Source: Bradyrhizobium erythrophlei (GTDB taxonomy: Bacteria > Pseudomonadota > Alphaproteobacteria > Rhizobiales > Xanthobacteraceae). From it: a stretch of 64,000 bases of DNA. The notes beneath the pieces were generated by a model. The model did no database searches, was not told the DNA's origin, and saw nothing but the letters and a program-made list of their open reading frames with translations. The stretch spans positions 5,383,501-5,447,500 of the forward strand of contig FSRD01000001.1 of assembly GCA_900129675.1 (NCBI GenBank), read 5' to 3'. Made by a program: the position numbers and the translations under genes. Below are positions 17,829 to 26,345 of this stretch, in pieces. How positions within the stretch are numbered: the first letter of the stretch is position 1; the number at the start of each line of letters is the position of its first letter.

Positions 17829-19439
17829 ATGCGCGCCAGCCGGCGGCTCCGCCGATTAGCCACAGCCATTGCGCTGCTGGGTTTTGCGATGTTGGCGGTG
17901 ACGCCCGCCGCGGCTCAAAAAGCCGGCGGCACGCTCAGGCTCTATCACAACGACAATCCGCCCTCGACGTCGCTGCTGGAAGAATCGACCATCGCCTCCG
18001 TGATGCCGTTTGCGGCGGTGTTCAACAACCTCGTCGTGTTCGATCCTGCCAAGGTCCACGAGAGCCTCGAGACCGTAATCCCGGATCTGGCCGAAAGCTG
18101 GTCGTGGGATCCGACCAACACCAAACTGACGTTCAAGCTGCGGCAGGGCGTGAAATGGCATGACGGCCAGCCGTTCACCGCCAGGGACGTGCAATGCACC
18201 TGGCGTATGCTGATCGGCAAGGGCGATGCCAAGGATTTTCATCGCAACCCGCGCAAGGTCTGGTACGCCAAGCTGCAGGACGTCAGCGTCAACGGCGACT
18301 ATGAGGCGACCTTCGAGCTCAGCGAGCCGCAGCCGAGCCTGCCGGTGCTGCTCGCGAGCGCGTTTTCGGCGGTGTATCCGTGCCACGTTTCGCAGGCCGT
18401 GATGCGGACCAGGCCGATCGGCACCGGTCCCTTCAAATTCGTCGAATTCAAGCGCGGCGATTCGATCCGCCTGGTGCGCAACCCCGACTACTTCAAGAAA
18501 GGCCGCCCCTATCTCGACGAGATCGCGGTGCGGACCATCGACAGCCGCGCCACGCGGATGCTGGCGTTCGCGACCGGCGATTACGACATCACCTTTCCCT
18601 CCGACATCAGCGTTCCCCTGATGAAGGACATCAAGGCGCAGGCGCCGAAGGCGATCTGCGAAATGACCACGACGGGAACGCAGATCAATTTGCTGGTCAA
18701 TCGCGTCAATCCGCCGTTCGACAATCCGGAGATCCGAAAGGCGATGTCGCTGGCGCTCGACCGCAAGGCGTTCAACACGATCCTGATGGAGGGGGACGCG
18801 CGGTTGGGCGGCGCCATGCTGGCGAAGCCCGAGGGCGAATGGGGCATGCCGCCGGAAATGGTGGCGTCGCTGACCGGCTATGGTCCCGACACCGGCAAGA
18901 ACATCGCTGAGGCGCAGGCCATCATGCAGAAACTCGGCTACAGCGACGCCAAGCCGCTGCCGATCAAGATTCAAACGCGGAACCTGCCGACCTACCGCGA
19001 CCCGGCCGTGATCGTGGCCGACCAGCTCAAGAAGATCTACATCACGGGCGAACTCGATATTCTCGATACGCCGCGATGGTATGCCAGGCTCGCCAAGAAG
19101 GATTACACCATCGGACTGAACGTCACCGGCGTCAGCGTCGACGATCCTGACGGCAATATTGTCGAGAACTATTCCTGCAATTCGGAGCGCAACTACACCC
19201 AGTACTGCAATGCCGAGGTCGACAGGCTGCTGTCGGCGCAGTCGCGCGAGCTCGACCGGGACAAGCGCACCAGGCTGGTCTGGGACATCGAGCGTATCCT
19301 GGTCGACGACGCCGCGCGCCCGATCATCCTGCACTCATCGGCCGGCAATTGCTGGCAGCCTTACGTGAAGAATTTTCGCCCGCACGACAACAGCCAGTAC
19401 AATAATCTGCGGTTCGAGGACGTGTGGCTGGATAAATGA
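17829..19439 (+). CDS. ABC transporter peptide/nickel-type substrate-binding protein (SBP_bac_5)
   Basis: 536 residues. A Sec signal peptide (residues about 1-29, ending TPAAAQ) precedes an SBP_bac_5 fold with TLRLYHNDNPPSTS, KLTFKLRQGVKWHDGQPFTARDV and GTGPFKFVEFKRGD motifs. Such proteins capture oligopeptides or related ligands in the periplasm for an ABC importer, but no permease or ATPase genes are adjacent. It is divergent from Anbu and convergent with the transglutaminase operon, so a role in feeding peptides to that system is possible but unproven. A family A repeat follows the stop. Confidence 0.92.
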   Translation: MRASRRLRRLATAIALLGFAMLAVTPAAAQKAGGTLRLYHNDNPPSTSLLEESTIASVMPFAAVFNNLVVFDPAKVHESLETVIPDLAESWSWDPTNTKLTFKLRQGVKWHDGQPFTARDVQCTWRMLIGKGDAKDFHRNPRKVWYAKLQDVSVNGDYEATFELSEPQPSLPVLLASAFSAVYPCHVSQAVMRTRPIGTGPFKFVEFKRGDSIRLVRNPDYFKKGRPYLDEIAVRTIDSRATRMLAFATGDYDITFPSDISVPLMKDIKAQAPKAICEMTTTGTQINLLVNRVNPPFDNPEIRKAMSLALDRKAFNTILMEGDARLGGAMLAKPEGEWGMPPEMVASLTGYGPDTGKNIAEAQAIMQKLGYSDAKPLPIKIQTRNLPTYRDPAVIVADQLKKIYITGELDILDTPRWYARLAKKDYTIGLNVTGVSVDDPDGNIVENYSCNSERNYTQYCNAEVDRLLSAQSRELDRDKRTRLVWDIERILVDDAARPIILHSSAGNCWQPYVKNFRPHDNSQYNNLRFEDVWLDK

Positions 19440-19451
19440 CGGCCGAAAGGC

Positions 19452-19533
19452 CGTCATCCCGGGGCGCGCTTAGCGCGAACCCGGGATCTCGAGATTCCGG
19501 GTCTGGTGGCTTGCGCACCATCCCGGAATGACG
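19452..19533. repeat. Palindromic repeat, family A (copy 2)
   Basis: Shares with 13152-13232 the CTCGAGATTCCGGGTCTGGT centre and CATCCCGGAATGAC end. It sits between the convergent peptide-binding and transglutaminase genes. Confidence 0.7.
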
Positions 19534-19545
19534 ACGCTGAACCGC

Positions 19546-20382
19546 CTACGACTGGCTCTGCCACTGCCCCGGGCGCCCGGCCTGTTCGACCTTGACGGCC
19601 ACTGTCAGCGTCTCGTTGCCGCCGCCATAACGGGTGCCGCGCACGGGGGCGGCGCCGAGATAGTCGAGCCCGATGGCGACGCGGGCATGCGCGTCGGTGG
19701 TGCAGATGGCGTTGGCCGCATCGAACCCGACCCAGCCCAGATCGGGCACGAAGGCTTCCGCCCAGGCGTGGCCGGCCTGCTGGTTGACCATGCCGTCGGA
19801 GCGCAGGAAATGCCCGGAGACGAACCGCGCCGGCACGCCGCCGGAGCGCGCGCAGGCGATGAAGATATGGGCGTAGTCCTGGCACACGCCGCGCTTGAAC
19901 CCAAAGGCCTCCGCCGCGGCGGTGCCGCTGGTGGTGGGGTCCTCGTCGAACGTCATGTGCTCGTTGATCTGCACCATCAGCGCATGCAGGAAGCCGAGCA
20001 CGTCGCCGTCCGACTCCGAGCGCAGCTCGCGGGCAAAGGTCGCCATCGCCGGATTGACCTCGGTCAGCGCGGTCGAACGCAGAAACAGGCTCGGCGGAAA
20101 GCGCTCGTCGGTGCCGCGCAGCACGCCGCCGGTATCGTGGGTTTCGATCAGGCCCTCGACATTGATGGTGAGTTCGGCGAGGGGCCCATACGTCAGCACA
20201 TGCGTCACGTTGCCGAACGCATCCTGATGCATGTCGAGCCGCGAATCGGTCGAGACGTCGATCTGCCATTCGGCGATGTACTGCCCGTCATGGCTGGACG
20301 GCGTCATCCGCAGAATCTGGATCACGCCCGTGGCCGGCGGCTCGTAGCGATAGCTGGTGGAATGGGCAATTCGCAGGCGCAT
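19546..20382 (-). CDS. Transglutaminase-like cysteine protease of the Anbu cluster
   Basis: 278 residues. An N-terminal bacterial transglutaminase-like beta domain (MRLRIAHSTSYRYEPP) is followed by the papain-like core with Cys167 (KRGVCQDYAHIF), His205 (QAGHAWAEAF) and Asp221 (GWVGFDAANA). Such enzymes cleave or form amide bonds. In the Anbu neighbourhood they are predicted to work with the ATP-grasp ligase and the alpha-E protein. It is the last gene of the minus-strand set 22952-19546, after a 157-base gap holding a palindromic repeat. Confidence 0.9.
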   Translation of the reverse strand: MRLRIAHSTSYRYEPPATGVIQILRMTPSSHDGQYIAEWQIDVSTDSRLDMHQDAFGNVTHVLTYGPLAELTINVEGLIETHDTGGVLRGTDERFPPSLFLRSTALTEVNPAMATFARELRSESDGDVLGFLHALMVQINEHMTFDEDPTTSGTAAAEAFGFKRGVCQDYAHIFIACARSGGVPARFVSGHFLRSDGMVNQQAGHAWAEAFVPDLGWVGFDAANAICTTDAHARVAIGLDYLGAAPVRGTRYGGGNETLTVAVKVEQAGRPGQWQSQS

Positions 20383-20413
20383 GGCAGACCAAAACGAAGC
20401 TGGAGTTTCTTTT

Positions 20414-20535
20414 CGTCATGCCCGGCAATAGCGCGAAGCGCGTCTTCGCGCCAGTTGTCCCGGGCATCCACGTCTTTCTTCCTGGTCCGCTCCCTAAAGC
20501 AAGACGTGGATGGCCGGGTCAAGCCCGGCCATAAC
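20414..20535. repeat. Palindromic repeat, family C
   Basis: Begins CGTCATGCCCGGCAATAGCG and ends GGCCGGGTCAAGCCCGGCCAT, with inner arms ATCCACGTCTT / AAGACGTGGAT. It is a long imperfect hairpin of rhizobial intergenic type, lying inside the Anbu-associated operon between the alpha-E and transglutaminase genes. Confidence 0.65.
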
Positions 20536-20539
20536 GGTA

Positions 20540-21484
20540 TCAGATGAGATATTGCTTGGTGATGATTTCACCCAGCCGTGAGTTGTCCGCAAGGAACTCC
20601 TGGATGAACTCATGCACGCCATGCTGGAAGATATCGTCCATATGGCTGTGTTCAAGCCGGTTGCGGACGCCGCGGGCGTGGCGCTGCGCGGCGCCCTGGC
20701 GGCCGTAGGCGACCCCGATCTGGTCGAGATTGCGGACCAGATTGCTGTAACAACTCGCCAGCGAACGCGGCAGGGTGTCGTTCAGGATCAAAAGATCGGC
20801 GATCAGCCAGGGTTTCAGCGTCTCGCGGTAGACCCAGTGATAGGCGGTCAGCGCCGATACCGAGCGCAGGATCGAGGTCCACTGATAATAATCCAGGGGA
20901 CCGCCGACATGTTCCTCCTCGGGCAGCAGCACGTGATACTTCACGTCGAGAATGCGGGCGGTGTTGTCCGCGCGCTCCAGATGCAGGCCGAGCCGCGAGA
21001 ACCAGTAGGCGTCGTTGCGCAGCATGGTCCGATAGGCCGAGCCGTCGAACCGCAGCGAGGTTTCCTGCACGAAGCGCAGGAATTTCGCGAGTTCCTCACG
21101 GGTAGAGGTGCCTTTGCCCCAGACTTCCTGCAATTCGATCCAGGCCGAGTTGATGGTGTCCCACATCTCGGAGGTCAGCGCGGTTCGCACCGAGCGGGAA
21201 TTCAGCCGTGCGGCCTCGATGCAGTTCTTGATCGACGAGGGGTTGGAGGGTGAAAACGCCAGATACTCGACGACGTTCTGTTCGTTGGCTTCGGAATAGG
21301 CCTCGTAGAAGCTCGCGCCGACTCCGGCGGTCAGAAGTGCCGAGTCCCATTCGTTGGTCTTGCCGATATAGGTGGCGGGCAGTGCGGTGACGCGCAGGGT
21401 CGCGTCGATGGTGCGCGCGAGATATTCCGCTCGCTCGACATAGCGGGCCAGCCAGTACAGGTTTTCGGCAGTGCGCGACAGCAT
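20540..21484 (-). CDS. Alpha-E domain protein (COG2307) of the Anbu cluster
   Basis: 314 residues, almost entirely helical, starting MLSRTAENLYWLARYVERAEYLARTIDATLR, the alpha-E family signature. Other conserved parts are ENARSVRT-like LNSRSVRTALTSEMWDTIN and FSRLGLHLERADNTARILDVKYH. The family nearly always lies next to a circularly permuted ATP-grasp protein and a transglutaminase, as here; biochemical activity is unknown. It starts 16 bases after the ATP-grasp stop, so the two are surely co-transcribed. Confidence 0.93.
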   Translation of the reverse strand: MLSRTAENLYWLARYVERAEYLARTIDATLRVTALPATYIGKTNEWDSALLTAGVGASFYEAYSEANEQNVVEYLAFSPSNPSSIKNCIEAARLNSRSVRTALTSEMWDTINSAWIELQEVWGKGTSTREELAKFLRFVQETSLRFDGSAYRTMLRNDAYWFSRLGLHLERADNTARILDVKYHVLLPEEEHVGGPLDYYQWTSILRSVSALTAYHWVYRETLKPWLIADLLILNDTLPRSLASCYSNLVRNLDQIGVAYGRQGAAQRHARGVRNRLEHSHMDDIFQHGVHEFIQEFLADNSRLGEIITKQYLI

Positions 21485-21500
21485 GCGAGGGTCTTGCTCT

Positions 21501-22952
21501 CTATTCGTCCAGAATCCAGGTGTCCTTGGTGCCGCCGCCCTGGCTGGAATTGACCACCAGCGAACCTTCCTTCAGCGCCACGCGGGTCAGTCCGCCCGGC
21601 ACGATGGTGACGTGGTTGCTGCCAGTCAGGACGAACGGACGAAGGTCCACATGGCGCGGCGCAAGGCCCGATGCCGTGCAGGTAGGGCAGGTCGACAGCG
21701 CGAGGGTCGGCTGGGCGATGAAACCTTCCGGCTCGCGCTTCAATTTATCGCGGAACGCCTCGATCGTCGCCTTGGTGGCGGCCGGTCCGATCAACATGCC
21801 GTAGCCGCCCGAGCCGTGCACTTCCTTGACCACGAGTTCGCTCAAGTTGTCGAGCACGTAGGCGAGATCCTTCGGCTCGCGGCAGCGAAAGGTCTGCACG
21901 TTCTTCAGGATCGGTTCTTCGCCGAGATAGAATTTCACGATGTCCGGCATGTAGGAATAGATCGCCTTGTCGTCGGCGATGCCGGTGCCGACCGCGTTGG
22001 CGAGCGTGATATTGCCGGCCGCATAGGCCGACATCAGTCCGGGCACGCCGAGCGCGGAATCCGGGCGGAAGGTCAGGGGGTCGAGGAAGTCGTCATCGAC
22101 CCGGCGGTAGATGACGTCGACGCGTTTGAGGCCTTCGGTGGTCCGCATGAACACCTCATCGTTCTTGACGATGAGGTCGCGGCCCTCGACCAGCTCGATG
22201 CCGAGCTTGTCGGCCAGGAACGAGTGCTCGTAATAGGCGGAATTGTAGACGCCGGGCGTCATCAGCGCCACCGTCGGCTCGGCCGAGGCGCTAAGCGGCG
22301 CCACCGACCGCAAAGCCGCCAGCAATTCGTCCGGATATTTTTCCACCGGCGCGACGCGATGGCGGGCGAACAGGTCCGGAAACAGCCGCATCATGATTTC
22401 GCGGTTTTCCAGCATGTAGGACACGCCGGACGGCGTCCGCGCATTATCCTCCAGCACGATGAAATTGTCAGCGTCGACCCGGATGATGTCGATGCCGGCG
22501 ATGTGGACATAGACGTCGTGCGGCACGTTCTGGCCGTTCATCTCCGGCCGGAACACCGGGTTCTGGAAGATCAGGTCCTCCGGGATGATATTGGCGCGCA
22601 GGATATCGCGGCCGTGGTAGATGTCGCGCAGGAACATGTTGAGCGCGCGCACCCGCTGCTTCAGGCCCTTCTCCAGCAGGGTCCATTCCTTCGCCGACAG
22701 GATCCTTGGGATCACGTCGAACGGGATCAGCCGCTCCTGGGCTTCCGCGTCGCCATAGACCGCGAAGGTGATGCCGATCCGGCGGAACAGCAGCTCCGCT
22801 TCCTGGCGGCGATATTCGAGCGCGTCCGGCGGCGTCTCCTTCAGCCAGCGGGAGAGCTCCTGGTAGGCCGAGCGGAGGTCACCGCCGAGGCCGTTCATCT
22901 CATCGAACGCAACTGCCATGAATCCCGACTGCCCTTGGACGCCATACGACAC
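21501..22952 (-). CDS. Circularly permuted ATP-grasp protein (COG2308)
   Basis: 483 residues. ATP-grasp elements are seen in permuted order: DVIYRRVDDDFLDPL, VKFYLGEEPILKNVQTF, LVVKEVHGSGGYGMLIGP and IAQPTLALSTCP, with FIVLEDNARTPSGVSYMLENRE earlier. The family is predicted to ligate an amino acid or peptide with ATP use. It heads the operon ATP-grasp, alpha-E, transglutaminase. The start at 22952 gives MSYGVQGQSGF; an internal ATG at MAVAFDEMNG is an alternative. Substrate unknown. Confidence 0.93.
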   Translation of the reverse strand: MSYGVQGQSGFMAVAFDEMNGLGGDLRSAYQELSRWLKETPPDALEYRRQEAELLFRRIGITFAVYGDAEAQERLIPFDVIPRILSAKEWTLLEKGLKQRVRALNMFLRDIYHGRDILRANIIPEDLIFQNPVFRPEMNGQNVPHDVYVHIAGIDIIRVDADNFIVLEDNARTPSGVSYMLENREIMMRLFPDLFARHRVAPVEKYPDELLAALRSVAPLSASAEPTVALMTPGVYNSAYYEHSFLADKLGIELVEGRDLIVKNDEVFMRTTEGLKRVDVIYRRVDDDFLDPLTFRPDSALGVPGLMSAYAAGNITLANAVGTGIADDKAIYSYMPDIVKFYLGEEPILKNVQTFRCREPKDLAYVLDNLSELVVKEVHGSGGYGMLIGPAATKATIEAFRDKLKREPEGFIAQPTLALSTCPTCTASGLAPRHVDLRPFVLTGSNHVTIVPGGLTRVALKEGSLVVNSSQGGGTKDTWILDE

Positions 22953-23144
22953 AGTGCATGACTTAACGGGATGGTAGCAAGGCCCGGGCCAGCGGGATAT
23001 GCATTGGCCAACGGCATTTGCTATGGGTGTTTTGCGGTGCTGCCTGAAAAACTGGCTGCAGGGTGGTTATTTCGGCAGCAAAACCCCGTGACTTCAAGGC
23101 GTTGGCCCGGCAAGGTCGCGTGCAAAGGGTGAGGAAAAGAGACT

Positions 23145-23882
23145 ATGAGTGAGATCGTCACGGCGGGAATTCTGGTCATTGGTGACGAGATCCTGTCCGG
23201 CCGGACCAAGGACAAGAACATCGGTTTTATCGCCGAATATCTGACCAATATCGGGATCGACCTCAAGGAAGTCCGCGTCGTCGCCGACGACGAGGCCGAC
23301 ATCATCGCCGCCCTTGATGCGCTGCGGCATCGCTACAATTACGTCTTTACCACCGGCGGCATCGGGCCGACCCATGATGACATCACCGCCGACAGCGTCG
23401 CGAAAGCGTTCGGCGTCGGCATCGACCATCACCCCGAAGTGGTGGCGCGGTTTCGCGAGCGCTGGACCGAACAGGATTTGAACGAGGCGCGGCTGCGCAT
23501 GGCCCGCGTTCCCGACGGTGCCGAGCTGATCCAGAGTGCGACCATTCTCGCGCCCGGCTTCAAGCTCGGCAATGTCATCGTGATGGCAGGCATCCCCTCG
23601 ATCATGCAGGCGATGATGGATATCGTCGCGCCCCGGCTGAAGTCGGGGGTTCGGATGCTGTCGGAATCGGTCCGCGCCAATGCGCGGGAAGGCGACATCG
23701 GCGGGCCCTTGCGGGAAATCGCCAATGCGCATCCCGACACCATCATCGGCAGCTATCCGTTCCAGGACGAAGACAAGAAACCGAACACCAATCTCGTCGT
23801 CCGCTCGCGCGATCCCGAAAAGCTGGCCGCTGCTATGGCGGCCGTGAAGGAGATGCTGGCGGGATTGAACGTGACCCGGTAA
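23145..23882 (+). CDS. CinA-like molybdopterin-binding domain protein
   Basis: 245 residues of the MoCF_biosynth fold: VTAGILVIGDEILSGRTKDKNIGF, then TTGGIGPTHDDITADSVAKAF. It corresponds to the N-terminal half of CinA without the C-terminal nicotinamide-nucleotide amidase domain, a common stand-alone form in alphaproteobacteria. Stand-alone members are often annotated as competence/damage-inducible or FAD-pyrophosphatase-like; the function here is unknown. The next gene (gpt) follows after 25 bases and may be co-transcribed. Confidence 0.9.
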   Translation: MSEIVTAGILVIGDEILSGRTKDKNIGFIAEYLTNIGIDLKEVRVVADDEADIIAALDALRHRYNYVFTTGGIGPTHDDITADSVAKAFGVGIDHHPEVVARFRERWTEQDLNEARLRMARVPDGAELIQSATILAPGFKLGNVIVMAGIPSIMQAMMDIVAPRLKSGVRMLSESVRANAREGDIGGPLREIANAHPDTIIGSYPFQDEDKKPNTNLVVRSRDPEKLAAAMAAVKEMLAGLNVTR

Positions 23883-23907
23883 CGGGGACGGCGACGGGAT
23901 TCTAAAA

Positions 23908-24453
23908 ATGCAGGAGAAGATGATGGCGGCAGATGCTCCGGAACTCAGCGCGGAGGAGCGGGCGGGCAAGGCTTTCCCGGTCTCATGGGACCAGTTTCAC
24001 CGGGATTGCCGGGCGCTGACCTGGCGGCTCAACGAGGTCGGACCGTTTCATGCGGTCATTGCCATCACTCGCGGTGGCCTCGTGCCGGCGGCGATCGTCG
24101 CGCGCGAACTCGGCGTGCGCATCATCGATACCGTCTGCATCGCCAGCTACGACCACACCAAGCAGGGCGATTTGAAGGTGCTGAAGGGCATCTCGGCCGA
24201 CACCGCGGCGCTCGGCGGCGGCACCGGCAAGGGCCTGCTGATCGTCGACGATCTCGTCGATACCGGCAAGACCGGGCGGCTGGTCCGCGACATGATGCCG
24301 GACGCGCATTTCGCCACCGTCTACGCCAAGCCGAAAGGCCGGCCGCTGGTCGACACCTTCATCACCGAAGTGTCGCAAGACACCTGGATCTTCTTCCCCT
24401 GGGATACCGCATTGTCGTTCCAGCCCCCGATCCGCGGCGACAGCGCTGCGTGA
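23908..24453 (+). CDS. gpt: Xanthine phosphoribosyltransferase
   Basis: 181 residues with the PRPP-binding motif LLIVDDLVDTGKTGRLVRDM and the hood region ITRGGLVPAAIVARELGVR. It converts xanthine and guanine with PRPP to XMP and GMP in purine salvage. It is slightly longer at the N-terminus than the E. coli enzyme (152), and an ATG at MMAADAPE is an alternative start. It follows the CinA-like gene by 25 bases. Confidence 0.93.
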   Translation: MQEKMMAADAPELSAEERAGKAFPVSWDQFHRDCRALTWRLNEVGPFHAVIAITRGGLVPAAIVARELGVRIIDTVCIASYDHTKQGDLKVLKGISADTAALGGGTGKGLLIVDDLVDTGKTGRLVRDMMPDAHFATVYAKPKGRPLVDTFITEVSQDTWIFFPWDTALSFQPPIRGDSAA

Positions 24454-24460
24454 CTTGATC

Positions 24461-24580
24461 GTCATTGCGAGGAGCGTCAGCGACGAAGCAATCCATGCGT
24501 CCGCATGCGCGGAGAGGTGGATTGCTTCGCGGAGCCTGTCATCGGGCGCGCATTCGCGCGACCCGTTGGCTCGCAATGAC
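24461..24580. repeat. Palindromic repeat, family B (copy 2)
   Basis: Begins GTCATTGCGAGGAGCG and ends GGCTCGCAATGAC, the same outer arms as 15931-16013 with extra sequence in the centre. It follows the gpt stop. Confidence 0.7.
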
Positions 24581-24608
24581 GGCGGTGGTCGATTGTGTGA
24601 GCCTTGCC

Positions 24609-25226
24609 ATGCCTCTGCAAAACCGGGTCACGCCCTCAGGCGACATCATCGCTACGCCGCATCGCGGCCTGTTCACCGGCAATCGCGGCATCATCCATGA
24701 CCCCGCGACCAAGACGCTACTGAACAAGCGCTGGTCCACCCCGGCGTGGATCACCTGCGTCTGCGAATTCAGGGGATGGCGGCGCAAGGTGATGGGCGGC
24801 CGCAGCTGGACCGAACTGTTCTTCCTCGACGAGGCGACCGCGTTCGCAGCCGGACACCGCCCCTGCTTCTTCTGCCGCCGCGACGACGCCAACCGTTTTC
24901 GCAGCGCATGGGAGCAGGGCAACGGTGTCGCAAAGGTTCTCGCGCGCGACATCGACGCGGTGCTGCATCGGGAGCGGCTGGATCGCGGCAGGAAGCGGCT
25001 GCATCCGCTGCCGATGCCGCTGAACGAATTGCCCGATGGCGCGATGGTGCAGGCGGGGGACGCGAGCTATCTGATCGCGCAGGGAAGGCCGCTGCGATGG
25101 TCACCGGCCGGCTATCGCGAGGTGGAGTGCGCGATCGAGCATGCAATGCTGCTGACGCCGCCTTCGACCCTGCGAGCGCTAGGTGCGGGGTATCGACCGG
25201 TGCTGCATCCGAGTGTGAGTCAATAG
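24609..25226 (+). CDS. Conserved hypothetical protein
   Basis: 205 residues from the ATG of MPLQNRVTPSGDIIATPHRG. The upstream in-frame extension lies in a palindromic repeat and is ignored. A pair of Cys in GHRPCFFCRRDDANRF forms a CxxC, and WRRKVMGGRSWTELFFLDEATAFAAGHRPC is conserved-looking. No domain is recognised. Homologues are, from memory, widespread in Bradyrhizobium as uncharacterised proteins. It lies last before the accessory region. Confidence 0.72.
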   Translation: MPLQNRVTPSGDIIATPHRGLFTGNRGIIHDPATKTLLNKRWSTPAWITCVCEFRGWRRKVMGGRSWTELFFLDEATAFAAGHRPCFFCRRDDANRFRSAWEQGNGVAKVLARDIDAVLHRERLDRGRKRLHPLPMPLNELPDGAMVQAGDASYLIAQGRPLRWSPAGYREVECAIEHAMLLTPPSTLRALGAGYRPVLHPSVSQ

Positions 25227-25419
25227 CGACAGGGCGGTCGGCGAGCACGGTCTACCAAGGGGACACGGGAACGCATGGTCGCCCGCGGAGATGATGAGCG
25301 ACAAATTGAAAAGCGTCGGCGGACGTCTGTTCTGGAGCGTATTCCGGACTCACGCCGGACATCGCGCGAGGTCCGATTAGTGCCAACAACGGACTCATGC
25401 ACCGCAGCAAACAACAGAA

Positions 25420-26292
25420 CTATTCGATCACCTCGTCGGCGGTCGCGAGCAACGTCGGCGGCACGGTCAACCCGAACGACTGCGCGGTCTTGAGATTAAC
25501 GATGAGTTGGAACTTTGTCGGCTGTTGTATCGGAAGCTCGGCCGGGTTCGCGCCTTTAAGAATGCGGTCCACATAGGCGGCCGATCGACGGAAGATGTCC
25601 GGCGCGTCCGGCCCATACGTCATGAGCCCGCCTTCGACGGCGAACGGCCGATAGACCGAGACAGCAGGCAACCGGGTTTGTACGGCGAACTGAGCGATCT
25701 GCTTGATGTGAGCGACGTTGAACGGATCGGGCGGGATGATCAGACTGCTGCCCGGCTGTTTCCTCAGAACGTTGATAGTCGATTCTATTTCATCGGGCGT
25801 GCCGACTGGCGTTGCGACGAGTTCGATGCCCGCCGGTTGGCGCGTGACTTCGATTTCACGGAGAAAATCGTAAAAAAAAGGAGTGGTCTTTGGATTGAAC
25901 ATCAGCGCCGCTCGGGTGATGTGCGGCTTTACGTCCCTGAGAAGTCCAATCCACTTTCCGATCAGTTCCGGATTGACGAAAGTGAAGCCGGTAATGTTGC
26001 CCCCCGGATGCGACAGGCTTTTCACGAGGCCGAGGCCTACCGGATCCTGCACCAGCGCGCAGACGATCGGAATCGAACTGGTGATTTTTTTCAGTTCCGC
26101 GACTGCTGGCGTGCCATTGGCGAGAATTACGTCGGGCGCGAGCGCTACCAACTCCTTAGCATATTGCCGAATGAGTTCGCTGTTGCTGGCCGACCACCGG
26201 TAGGGAAAATAATGATCCGTATGGAGTTGCAGAGAACCGCATAGAGTCTGCAAGCCATTGATCGACCACGAATTATCTCCATATAATGCCAT
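25420..26292 (-). pseudogene. ABC_sub_bind (PF04392) substrate-binding protein, 5' truncated
   Basis: 290 residues match the family from the second strand onward (ELVALAPDVILANGTPAVAELKK, VQDPVGLGLVKSLSHPGGNITGF). The end is complete (FGLTVPPTLLATADEVIE). Normal members have about 40 further N-terminal residues including a signal peptide. Here an in-frame TAA lies nine bases before the ATG and the integrase gene begins 54 bases away on the other strand. The 5' part was probably lost at the boundary of the integrated element, so the protein cannot be exported as it stands. Confidence 0.75.
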
Positions 26293-26345
26293 AGAGATTT
26301 ATTGGCATTCCCACACACCATTGGGACAAAACCGGGGACACCATC

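Noticed and set aside
17856..19334. A 492-codon minus-strand ORF across the peptide-binding protein gene
   Set aside because: Shadow of the SBP_bac_5 gene with no recognisable protein pattern.
21471..22961. A 496-codon plus-strand ORF across the ATP-grasp gene
   Set aside because: Antisense shadow; the minus strand encodes a clear COG2308 protein.
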